Below, one piece after another: positions 10,018 to 21,439 of a stretch of 64,000 nt of DNA. Positions within the stretch are counted from its first letter, which is position 1; the number at the start of each line of letters is the position of its first letter. Made by a program: the position numbers and the translations under genes. Below the pieces are notes generated by a model. That model had not been told where the DNA came from, made no database searches, and worked only from the letters and a program-made list of their open reading frames with translations. The stretch comes from Blasia pusilla (lineage: Eukaryota; Marchantiophyta; Marchantiopsida; Blasiales), in NCBI GenBank assembly GCA_050084515.1, contig CM114273.1, forward strand, positions 17,546,001 to 17,610,000, written 5' to 3'.

Positions 10018-12536
10018 AATGAGTAGTTTAGTCTTACCTATAACTCTGTCCACACAAGAGTTCATAATTCACAATGATGTAATCCAAAACTGAGCTTTCA
10101 TTCTCCTTCTAGTTGACAGTGATCAAGGTAGGGGAGTCCACCTTCTACCAAAGGTCCCATGAGCAAAGAACATCCAGAGTGCCCTAGTCATCTTTGTTTT
10201 GAAGGATAGGTCTCCGAAATGTTTAGCAATGCAAAGCGGCAGAAGGAACAGATTGGGAAATACGACACATGCACCTTGTGATGAGTATCTTCAAGTCTTG
10301 GAACTCTGGCTGCCCCCATCTCCCACATCTTGCAGATTTAACTATCATGTGCATAGAGTTAGATGCAAGGAGAGGGATCACCAGACTTGGTGGATCCTGA
10401 TCGACCAGAGAAAGATGTCATTCACAATAACTCGGCAATAATCCTGCCGCCATTAACTCCCATGTGCATAGCGGAGCACACTGTAGAATATGACCGTCAG
10501 AATGTGGAGGGCTTGTGATCATAGATTGGTACCAGAATCTGGAAGCATTAGAGACTTGGGTGGTGAAACCCAATGGAGTTCACTTTCGTGGGGGTTAAGA
10601 TCGATGACATAAGCAAAGATCTTCATGTCCAAGAAGCTCAGAATACGAAAGAAACTAGTTACGTATCCAAGAGATGCTCAAGAATGATTGAATCGAGGAT
10701 GACTGATTAGCTTTATCTTGTTTTTTATGAGAAGTTTTGCATTCATTGGTCCTTGAAGGAATTGATGACAAAATTTCAGCAAATAGTCAGTGAGGGTACT
10801 AGCCGCTTGCTCATGTCTCCAACTGTTTACTCGTGTGGTTTTAAGAGGACACTGGTTTGTGTATAGTGTATGAGGTGAAATTCAGATGCTTGTCTTTTCA
10901 TACATTGCCATGATTAGGAAGATTGTGGATGTACATTCACTCTTTTGGTTTCTTGTGAAGTTTCTGTCCAAAGTCATTGACGTTACTATCAATTTAACAT
11001 GAGTCTTGATGTTCGTCATTTGAGAAGCTAAAGAGCAAATTGTCGCTCATTTGGCAAACTTTTCCTATGATCCCATGAACTATGAGTACTTTCGGAAGGT
11101 GTGACACTCTTTTTCTCTTATGCAGAGTTTTTTCCCCGTTATTGCATCATGTGAATCACGCTCCTTTCTATGGATGAACATTCAGGGCTTTTACATGCTT
11201 ACATGGTATTGCCCTGTTGAGTTTCATGAGTCTATCCTACCTACATCAAAGAATGTGATCAAACATGACATAGTTATTATATATCTTGCTGTTTTATTAT
11301 CCCTTGTTATTGCCCTTGCTGCCATTTGTGAATTTGATCCCATAGAGGTACTTGTTTGCCACAATGCTCTCTCTCATGTATTGTTTGTCTATCCGTGGAT
11401 TTTTTTAGCTTCATGTGTTGGACCTCTTTTTGGATTGCTTAACGGAGCCTAATGAGAAATTAGTGGAATTTGGTGAAGGTGGAATGTCCGATTGTTGTCC
11501 TAATGAGTGGAGACTACCGACTCATTTTGATCTGTCAGTGATTGGGTTTGATGTCCACTTCTATGGCCATCATTTGATTCTCTATCTTATTAATACTTGA
11601 GACCTTATCGCTAGTAAGAGTGCTTTCATCTTCAAAAGAATTCTGTTTAGTGACATGAATAGCTCTAGCATGTGTGCAGATCCGACAAATGCTGCGGTGT
11701 TTGTAAGCAACAGGGGCATAGCTCTGCTTATCTCCTGTCTATCAAGCCTTGTGGAGAATATGGTATGAATAAGAATTTTGGATCTTAATGATCAGTTTTT
11801 GACTACATCAATGAGCAGTACATCATTCTGCCTTCTCTCGTTGGAAGTATAATGGCATTTCACAAGTAGTATTCCTTTCTCCTTAGCCAGGGAGCAGCGG
11901 GGATAGCTTTAGAGACGTATATTCTGAAGTATATCAGTTCATGCTTAGATTGAAAACATTGGTGTTACTTTGCGATGATTGAAACTATGTAAGTGGAGGC
12001 AAGCACGAAGAATAGGGAGAGAGTTGCTCCTGAACTTGCAAGAATTGGAGAGCTTCAATTTCTCCGGCAGTGGTGTAGAACTTTGATCTCATCGGCGGTG
12101 ACCCGCGAGTAGGATGTGGTTTGGTAAACGTATCGTGCCATGGCGGTTGAGTTGGGAGCTCCACTCCATCTCATGTGACGGGAAGATTGTATCTAGGGAT
12201 TGTGTCTTGAGATAAATGTTACATATCAATCTTCAACTTCACGCCCCTCAATAGTAGGTCTTGGGATACGATTTGTAATTAGTAGCGATTGGGTCTACTT
12301 TAGATGATGGTAGTGTGCTAGGCATCTCTTGAAATCGTGCTAATTTTGATGTAAGATCTTACTTTTAAGACACTCATATTCTATTCTTTTTGCATTTCAT
12401 CCCCTTGTAGTAGAGTTGCCATGTTGCTGGTTGTGTACGTGCCCTTCTTCCAAATTATATAATATGCTTAGGTGTATGCTTTAGCGATGCAATTCAAAAT
12501 AGAAATGGACATCACGATTTCAATAATTTAGATCTC
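10018..12536. other. No recognisable gene
   Basis: Stops are frequent in all frames. A 110-codon frame at 11120-11452 contains hydrophobic stretches, but neither a start context nor a family is recognisable, so it is not called as a gene. Confidence 0.4.
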
Positions 12537-13400
12537 TCACTCTTTTACGTTGTCTAAGGCGATGAGGACCCATTGATGGGTTTTGATTAGAGTTTCCGGA
12601 GGATTGATGTTGTTGGTGTGCAAGCATGAAGGGCAATGGGAGGATCGAGTGCGATGACTTCTATTGCATATGCTTAGGTGGAGCCCATATTGAGTACGTT
12701 GTTGGAAAGCTATTGCGATGTCCCATGCCCCATGGTTTTCTACTTCCAATGTTACGACTTTGGGAGGTATGCCCGCCAAGGTTTTTTGGTTGGCCGCTAC
12801 GTTATCTAAGTGTGGAGTTGGTGTTCTTGCATCACATTCAGAGGTGATTGTAGAGGAGGTGATGGACCTGCCCTTGGAGCCTATGCTCGGGCCGTCCACC
12901 TCAGATTCATAGCAGGTTGCCGCTGCTAGGATGGCGAAGATGCCCATTAGACCCACGATAAATTAAAGGGTGTTATGGTTTTCCTTGGAGTGTTTTTTTG
13001 ACAATCGATGAGAGGTATTCCATTTGGTGAGTCTAGGAGTGGATTTTTTTATCTCTAGCGCGTCTTGTTGGATTTAGGAGCGCAAGCCCTGATGTTGGGA
13101 AAAACAATATTTACATGATTGGGCCTAACGAGGGCCGATGTGGAGCGTTTCCCATTCAAGATACAGACAGCCTTGGGTGGAGCAAGTACCCTAAAACTTA
13201 TCACCCGACATGAAGTTGTGGTGAGGATTCGACCCCGGACATCCATCAGATGAGTCCATGGTGGGAGCCAAGGCGATAGTGACCGATGCCAAGTCCTATG
13301 ACGTCTTGGTTGGAGAAGCAGTATAGTACCTGATGGGGTTTTCCTTGGATTATTGGGAGGAGTAAGAGGAGTTTGGTGTCATCAATCTGTGTGATCTATT
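12537..13400 (+). pseudogene. Degraded Ty3/gypsy gag-protease fragment (relative of the 36-38 kb element)
   Basis: This stretch follows 37335-38160 with many substitutions and no continuous frame. A shared block near 12550-12680 (GATGGGTTTTGATTAGAGTT here) corresponds to 37360-37450. A retropepsin-like block near 13060-13110 reads VLLDLGAQALMLG, where the other copy has VLLDSGAQSLILG, so the active-site Ser is Leu here. Similarity fades near 13380-13400, before the point where the other copy starts its methyltransferase, so it is unknown whether this copy ever carried one. Confidence 0.75.
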
Positions 13401-15725
13401 TGATATCAGTGATCGTCCAATGTCCCTACTCTTCGTCTGCTTGGGGGAGAGATCGTTGACAGTGGTCGTATCTTTGACCTCCTCCGTCGAGTTTTCCATA
13501 GTGCAGTGTTCACTCAATGTACTGCTCTACCCTCTATGTGCTTCAAGCAATGAGAGTGGAGGAAAACAATAAGATAGGGTGTGCGTTTGTCCACAAAAAA
13601 TGTAGCCTCTTGGAGAAGTACGAAAAAGAGAATGGAAGAGGTAGAGAGAGATATGATTTCTGATTTATTAGATACATTCTTAGTGTGCAATTGTTTGTAT
13701 GTTTGAATTCTCCGATTCCATCATTGGATGTGATGTCCCAATTTTGTGATTGAATTGATGGTAAACACATTGCATCTTGTGTAAGGATATGTATGTAGAT
13801 GGCCTTCTACACATGTGAGGCATTTCAACTCTTTAATTTTTGTTTAGTTTTTCCTTTACTCAGTCAAAACTTGCACATAAAAGAGGTTTTAATAATTCAA
13901 TTCTAAAAATAGATTTTCTTTTAAAAACTTTTGAAGAACTTTTGAGTCTCTTTTCTATCCGATTGAATTTTCCATTTTAAAATTAAATAAAATTTAAGTA
14001 TTTTGGAAAAAAAATTAATAGTAAAAATTTAAAAATTTTAATTCAAAGTGAATTTTGGAAGGAAAATAAAAATTTTTAAATAAAAATTTAAAATATAATA
14101 ATAGATAATAGAATAGTGGAAAAACTATTATTCTTCAAATGGATCAAAATGATTCTTCTTTCATTCAAGTTTTGGTGGTGAGGGATTTTTGAAAAGTATT
14201 TCAAAACACCTTTCGAATCAAAATTATTTTTTTCCTTTTATTAATATAGAGATGGGTATTGGAAAAACAAGGATAACCAATTTTTCATAAAATAAGAATA
14301 ATGAAAATTATATGTTTTTTTAAAATAATTTTTTAATTTATTTATTTAAAATAAAAATATGTGTTACTACAAATTCGTAAAATATATTATTCAAGTTTTT
14401 CTTAAATATAATTTCTTGTTATATTTTCCATTTGTAAAATATTTTCATTTCCATCTAGTTTAACGCATCGCACAGGAAAAGAAGTGTGCGGCCCCCTATC
14501 TGGCATAGTGACTCAAGTAAGCCTAAGGAGAACGATGGTACATAGTAAATATCACCCTAATCAATGCAAAAATGAGGCCGAGTATAATGTTGAGCAAGCT
14601 GGTTGTGGGGATAGAAAAAAGTAGCATCGCTTCATTACGCGGTTGGATATGAATGTCAAGACTACCGATAAAGCAATCACGAAGCTTAAAACGGTTTTAT
14701 TGGAATATTAAGCGTAACGAATACGTTAATGCATTTTAAGTAAGTCCTGCTCAATATATATCCAAATGTTTAAGCACGTTGATAGAAAAGTTGTTGTATT
14801 AGTGTTGTTCGACTATTTAAGGTGATGACATATAAAGTTTGTGTTCTATTAGTAATGTAAGAAGACAAATGGTCACTGATCTCGCTGGTGGGATGTTGTG
14901 AATGTAAATTAAGTAAAAGTCGCTTATAGGGCAGAGGTTATCTACATTTACACTTGGGTGTGCATACACCAAGTGCATTTACTATTGTAGCCGCAATTGT
15001 CAAGAAGTCTTCGAGAGGATGATGAACATAATAGATGGGCAAGAATAATGAGAGTCAAAGGGTAGCCATTTATCGTGGGCGACTGAAGTTTTTGGTTAAA
15101 TAAGATGATTGTACAAAAAGGGCACAAAAACTCACAAAAACTCACACACTGTGTGAATTTTACAACACCCTATTTCAGTGATATAAGATTTCAGGTATGA
15201 AAGGTATATGAAAGTGAGAGTGTAAACCACTTTAAGATTTACCAGCGACAAAAGAATTAATACATAGTGGAGAGAGAGCCAATGACAACTAAAATGATTG
15301 GCAATAAAGAAATTAATTCAACAAAAATATGCTTATAACTCACGATGCATAAAGATATGAATAGAAATCTGTAATTACAGAACGCGGTAGTATGGAGTTG
15401 TAGTAGCATGATTCATATGTCCCAAACAAGGAAGCACAATTGATTGAATGCATACAGCAAGGGCATATTCAAAACCATGTGCACTTGATACAAATTTTTT
15501 TTGATATATATGTGAATATCGGTACAGATAGTGGTGAACTGAGCTATTACCAAAATGAGTGCTAGGAAGCGACGATGCCTCTTGTGATGACAGGGGTAGT
15601 TGAAGAAAACATAGGTAACTATGTGACGAAATCACAAAACATAAAAAGAGCAAGAACATTGAGATAAGGAGAGTATTAGGTTACAAAATGTTCAGACAAA
15701 AGTTGCTCCTAATGCAAAGCATAGG
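13401..15725. other. No recognisable gene; AT-rich core
   Basis: About 13850-14460 is strongly AT-rich, with many A and T runs. The rest shows only short frames. A minus-strand frame at 15375-15659 has no recognisable domain. Confidence 0.4.
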
Positions 15726-16187
15726 CTACTTGACATTGCAAAGAGTTTGCAAATTCAGAATGAAGCCAACTAGTTCAAAGTCATCTTCATACTTGTCTTT
15801 GCAATGCTGCATAAGACTTACTAACTTATCATGTATTGCCCTAACTTGTCCTTGCAGATTGGTGATTTTGTCAACGTTATAGTTTTCATCGCCAGCTACT
15901 GATCGCATTACCATGCGAAGGATGTCGTTGTGATGCTCACTTTTGTCAAGCTTGTCCTGAACAAGTCCTATGTTCATCATTGTTACATCAAAAAACCTCA
16001 TAAGAACGACGTCGTTGCAGTAGATGGGATTACCCATACTTGGCATTGTAATTTCTGTGTTGTAAGACCAACGCATTCTTCGACGCTTTGAACCCATGCA
16101 ATTATTTGAGGCTAGTGTGTGGTAGGAACTTTCACCACGCTCCTTTGGTTTATTGGATGCTTGCAAAATCGATTGACAAGTCCACAA
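15726..16187 (-). CDS. Hypothetical protein, 153 aa
   Basis: Uninterrupted minus-strand frame from ATG at 16187. The product is mixed charged; its C-terminal half could form a helix (NLQGQVRAIHDKLVSLMQ). An Arg-rich patch (GSKRRRMRW) lies near residue 33. No family is recognised. It stands alone without flanking exons that I can identify, and could equally be a fragment of an old transposon gene or a chance frame. Confidence 0.25.
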   Translation of the reverse strand: MWTCQSILQASNKPKERGESSYHTLASNNCMGSKRRRMRWSYNTEITMPSMGNPIYCNDVVLMRFFDVTMMNIGLVQDKLDKSEHHNDILRMVMRSVAGDENYNVDKITNLQGQVRAIHDKLVSLMQHCKDKYEDDFELVGFILNLQTLCNVK

Positions 16188-16421
16188 AGGTGGAATAGTG
16201 TGTAGATTGTATGCATATGGATGGTGAAATTTGAGAAAGTAACTATTTCATATGCGAGAGCTTATAAATTAAACCTACACAGACTAGCAACTGCTATTAT
16301 TCCTGGCTTAAATGGCGAGATATGCAAATATTGTAAGGTCGGCAACCAATGAAATTAAAGAAAATTGTGTCTGTATAACCCAAGCACATAAAGCGAAGTA
16401 AGATATGATACTTTATTAAGG

Positions 16422-17497
16422 TGAAACTTCAGTTCCGAATGCTTTTGGCTCACTCCTTCCTTCTTTACTTCACATAAGAATGACGGAATTGGAACTGAAG
16501 TTCCAATTGCTCATTCCTCCCTCCCTGCTTCACACGCAGCACCACACCTGATAGAAAGAGCCGCGCCCACTTGAATAAGCCGCACAATAGGAACTACAGT
16601 TCCAATTCTTCCTCATTCCTCTCGCCGCGCTTGAAGGAGAGCTGCACCCTATTTGAGAACTTGCAAAATGGGAACTTGAGTTCCAATTTTTCTCTCCTTA
16701 CTCTAAACACCGTGCTACAGAAAACCGTGCCGACCTCACTTCTTGGGCCGCGCCAAAGGGGATCAGAAATTCAGTTCCGATTGCCCTCACTATCCTCTCC
16801 ACCTCCCTATAGAGAGAAACCAATACAATTGAGGAGCAAAATAGGAACTAGGGTTCCGATCGCTTCCTTCCTATCCTCTCCACCTTCATGTAGAGAAGAC
16901 CCATAAGTGAGGAGCAGAATTGGAACTGAAGTTCCAATTGCCTCCTCACTTCACTTCCCTACACCGCCACACTATGCCATGCGGTAGTAGTCAGCTGCAG
17001 TTGAGACACTCCACTCTTCTCCAACTGAGATAGGATTGGAACTTGAGTTCCAAATCCTCCTTTCGCAGCTCCTTGTCACCCTTGCCGCGCCGTGCTTTGC
17101 TGCACCCTTTAGATGACTCGGCCCTTGCTGTTGAATTAGAACTTCAGTTTTGATTCCAACTTTAACGCTTTGCTCCAAAGTGTCTCTTGGGAGGGCTCTC
17201 TTGAATCAGAACTTAACTTCTCATGCCTCCCTCAACTCCACTAACTCTGTGGCTAGCAGCCCTAGCTACACTCTAGTAACGGCTCCAAACTAGTGGCGCT
17301 AGTTCCTCCACACTAGAGGCACCCAAACATTTCCAACCTCTAATTGAGGGAAAGGTGTACTTCGTAACCTCTTCCTTGCATGAACCACGTTCACCAACAA
17401 GGAGTATCGGAATTGAAGTTCTGATTGAATGAAGAGCTCTCCTCCTTCTCACTCCTTCTCACTTTCCAAACAAGGGCTATCAGAACTTAAGTTCTCA
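16422..17497 (+). repeat. Array of about 12 short palindromes (GGAACTnnAGTTCC type)
   Basis: The imperfect palindrome GGAACTGAAGTTCC or a variant lies at 16491, 16590, 16671, 16844, 16922 and 17038. Weaker forms lie at about 16424, 16766, 17139, 17209, 17409 and 17482. Spacing is mostly 70-115 bp. Between the motifs the sequence is CT-rich with blocks such as CCTCCCTCCCTGCTTCAC that recur loosely. This looks like a degenerate tandem repeat in which the dyad is the best-preserved part. No coding frame is conserved across units. Confidence 0.7.
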
Positions 17498-19535
17498 AGC
17501 CTCACACAAGAGCTCCAACGCTACTTTCCCACCCTTTCCACACCGGTGATCCACTCATCTCAGAGAATCTATGTGGTTGTGGGGAATATTTTTGGAATCT
17601 TCCTTAAATGAGCTCCATTTTTTTGTCTCGTTTTCACTATTGGACTTAGTTTTTTGCGAGCTTTCCGATGGAGAATTCAGATCTCATAAAATCCTGCACA
17701 ATCAAACACTATTGTGCCTTCCTTACATTCTCGTTTTGCTTGATTATCCTTATGCCCAATATTCATCAGATTTGGTCTAGAATCAATCACACCTCACTCA
17801 AAATCAACAACAAAGTGCCCACGCACTTTCCGACTTGCCCACACTCAATCAGGCCACGATTGACCCTGATTTCCTCACCAAATTTTTCTTACGAACTCCG
17901 TCCCAACAATCTGATCCTCAATTGCTCCGCTCTTGAGCAACTCCACCTGTCAAATCTGTCGCATTATATAGATTTTCTCACTTATGAACATCTGACTTCA
18001 ATTTCAACAATTCTTCTGCCCCATGTCCACCCACATGGTCAGGATACACTAGCTTGCAATTCTTGCAAACCCCACAACACCACAATTGTGCTCTATACCA
18101 CAAATTGAGGCCCACATTCTCTTCTATTGAGAACAATTGTGCATCTCCTTAGGATATAAAATTGAATACGCATTGTAAACTCAGATGAAATCTACAATCA
18201 ACCTTGCTTCATCCAAACAACTATATTCATGAATCTGATATACGATGTTGTAACAATAAGAGAAAGTGTACACAATGATTCCCAAAATATATGTGATCTT
18301 CCTTATTGATCGCTCCTATCCCACTTTTCAAGAGAGAATCCAGACTCAATACCTAAAAGCTACATCGTATCACAGATCCGAACTTGAACACGGGTGTGCA
18401 ATCCTAAGCAAATGAGCTTCATCTGAGGTATACCCCTCTTGGGCACCTCCATGGATGCCTTGTACACATAGGTCACCTCCCTCCTAGCAGGTCACTACCA
18501 ACCAGTAGTACATAGAGTACTAACTTCCTAACAACTAAACATATGGTCCCCTAATGAGACCAACTACCAACTAACCCATGACCCTATAGGTCCAAGTGGA
18601 GCCATACATGGCTGGGAAGGTCGACCTCTCCAAGGTTGCCACTCCTCATAAAGGGAAGGGTGACCTACACTCGTAGGTCACCTCCTAAGAGCAAGTGACA
18701 TTATACCTCTCAAAATAGGGAAGTACAAGACCTAAGGCTTTGATACTATCTCGCACTACGCCTCATCTACCATGACAACAAGCACGAGCATGTAATAGAG
18801 ATAGGAAAGGAAGGAAAAGCGGTGGTGGCAAGTGTGCAAAAAAGAAGTACTTCTAGCCTCCGAAATAGCAAGACACACCGAAATTCAAGACAATTGACTT
18901 TGCGGCAGGTCGAGGAACCATGTCAAGTTGTGGGTATTATGTTGCCATTGGACATTACGGCATACAAAAAACAATTAAGGCAACAAATCAATTGCTATGT
19001 GGTGCATCTTTGGTGAAAAACGGAAAACCTTTGTTATGTCGCCCTATGATTTATCATCTGATCTACATTCTTTTAGGCTTTGTAAGCAATTCACCTGACT
19101 TACTAGCACACAATGTCTACAGGAAATGAAGTGAAGGAGGTGAAGCAACAGAGTAGAGTGTCCGGGCTACAATGGAAGGTGAGGTCGGATCGCTGCTGAA
19201 ATGCGCAATCTATGATGTGATTTTCGATGCGGGCTGAACTCCAAGATTCATAGTGCAGAGTGTAAGATTGCTTTCGTAAGGAAAGGAAGAAGAAACAAGA
19301 CAAATACATACTTGTGAGAAGAGTCACAAAAAAGGAAAGAAATCTCTTCTGCGTCCATCCTAGAATAGGTTGGATACATGATTGATTGATTGATGCGCCA
19401 CCTCCTTGACAGCTTGGAATAAACACGAGTCCACACATCAAGCAGTAATAAAGACTCCGCCAATTGAGGTAAGAAGAAAAAAACTCCGTCTACCCCGAAT
19501 CGAAAACTTGTAAGAAGAGAAAGTTGGCTAAAGTG
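17498..19535. other. No recognisable gene
   Basis: Short frames only. The 146-codon frame at 17668-18108 has no recognisable domain and no supporting context. Confidence 0.4.
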
Positions 19536-19785
19536 AGGGAAAAAAAAGAGAATAATGACATACTTCCATCTATCCCCAAGAGGGAGCTCCGAACGAAAAA
19601 AAAAAAAAACCAAAGAATTTTCCATCCATCCCTGTGAGGGAGCTCGCAAGGAAAAAAAAAGAGAATAATGAGATATTTCCATCCATCCCCAAGAGGGACC
19701 ACGGAACAAAAAAACCACAAGAATTTTCCACCCACCCCCGTGAAAAAAAAACCTGAAGAAATTTCCATGCATCTCAATGAGGAAG
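19536..19785 (+). repeat. A-rich tandem repeat, about five units of 35-60 bp
   Basis: Units pair a poly(A) tract with a TTTCCATCCATCCCCAAGAG-like block. Two alternating subtypes are seen: one with AGAGAATAATGA, the other with CCAAAGAATTTT or a close variant. Minus-strand translation gives only low-complexity Phe/Leu-rich sequence, so the frames there are not genes. Confidence 0.7.
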
Positions 19786-20099
19786 GTTACAACAACACTA
19801 GCTAGTGATCGAGCACTCTATACCGACGTGAGTTACAAAATGCCCATAAACCATCTAACTCTATTTTTAGTTTTGGTATGCAACCAAAGCATGTCCTGTG
19901 ACTTTTAACATCCTACTCCAAAAAAAGATTACACAGCATCCCCAAATGGAGCACTACGCGTCAGAGCAATCTACCAGCTACAATTGTAACACATAAGCTA
20001 AAGAAGGGTATTGATGCCCTGCCATTCCCGTGTTGTTTGAGACAACGTGTGGCCACGGGATTTAAATGCAAAATGTAGATCCTGATAGTAGGGGCCGTA

Positions 20100-20530
20100 A
20101 AAACTACCGAAGGCCTTAGATTACCGTGGTCTTGCATTTAAGACTGTGTAGCCTAGGGCTTAGGGCAGGGCTTAGAGTCAGGCGCATCAGCAAGGATTCA
20201 TCCTCGGTAGTATCGAGATCGGATTTGATATCGGGTGTGGGGCGACGGGATATGGGAGGAGCTTAGGGCCTTTGAGGAGGGACGGAGATGCCTTGGAGGA
20301 GGGACAGACACGCCTTCGATGAGGACGGATGGACAATTTCGGGTTACGAACGGAGATAGAAGAAGTTATATCAGGGTTACAAACAAAGGCGGACGAACGG
20401 AGATTCCTGAACAGAGAGGGATGACCCTTCTCATTGCCATCCGTCTGACGTTAGTGTGACTGCCGTTCAACGCTTGAGAGCCATTCGTCTGTCCCGTTTC
20501 ATCCGTCCCCTTTTCTCGTTCGTGCCATTT
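20100..20530 (+). repeat. Dispersed repeat, longest copy
   Basis: The reverse complement of 49105-49330 matches 20100-20293 here, and the reverse complement of 30130-30420 matches about 20290-20530. The partial copies each cover one half and meet at nearly the same point. No coding content is visible. The nature of the repeat (LTR remnant, MITE or other) is not resolved. Confidence 0.75.
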
Positions 20531-21439
20531 TCCGTTACGTATTGCGTTGCCGCCATCCCCTTTTCAAACGAAGCGGTTTAGATTGGATTAGTCCCGACGA
20601 TTAGCCCTAATCGCTTGTGTTTAGCTAATGGAAACCGCTTTGCTTTGTATGGTGGAATCGATGATTAGTGCGGATTAGTGACCAATTAAGAGATGATTAA
20701 TCTGAAGTTCCTTTCGGTTCGTTGTGATTTACATCATAGATGATCGTCATCTCCGATCAGCGTAGTGCCATTCGGATTTTGTAGCACCTCATTCGTACTT
20801 ATTTTATGAATATCCTCAATGTGATGTCATCGTATGGATGACATTTTCACTCGTACCACATTCGGTGTGTGATAGGTATGCTCTTTTAAGGTTCCTTGCT
20901 CAAATTTTAGTTACACATTCGTGTAGTTTCTGTGTGTGTTCTTTGAGCGTAGTTAATTGTTTCCAAATGATTAATTTAAACCGAATGAAACACGTATGGC
21001 TGCCAGCTCCTCGTACACATGATATAATCTACTTGCAATGTACTGACTATCACTCACATCACCTCTCCCGTGCCCCCAAAAGCAGGTATTGGATTGCAAA
21101 AGGAAGTGTTTTCCGATCCGGAGGAGCCCCGAATAATCACAAATCCACCTTGATCGGATTTCCCTTCGGTTAGCAAGGTATCATGTTGGATTTCAAAACG
21201 GTTGGTGGTGATAGTAGGAATATGACTGTAAGTAAAGCGGATGCTGAAATTATGGTTAATTATGCTGATTCGTTTATTTGAACACGAACCTCGTTTATTT
21301 GAACACGAAATCCAAGATCTTCCAAGCTCTCCATAGTATCGTTCCTTCCTGTCTTCATGCTGAAATATACTAAATACTCCGGTACATTAGACCGTGATAG
21401 GATCCAGAACCCCTTTCCTGGTCCATTTTTAAGTGAACA
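20531..21439. other. No recognisable gene
   Basis: Only short frames. It may include the 5' flank of the MULE pseudogene, but no terminal inverted repeat was found. Confidence 0.35.

Noticed and set aside
16422-17497. CRISPR-like regular spacing of the palindromes
   Set aside because: Repeats are short, variable and irregularly spaced, the surrounding DNA is eukaryotic, and there are no cas genes.
19248-19777. Overlapping minus-strand frames rich in Phe and Trp
   Set aside because: They translate the A-rich tandem repeat and carry no independent coding evidence.
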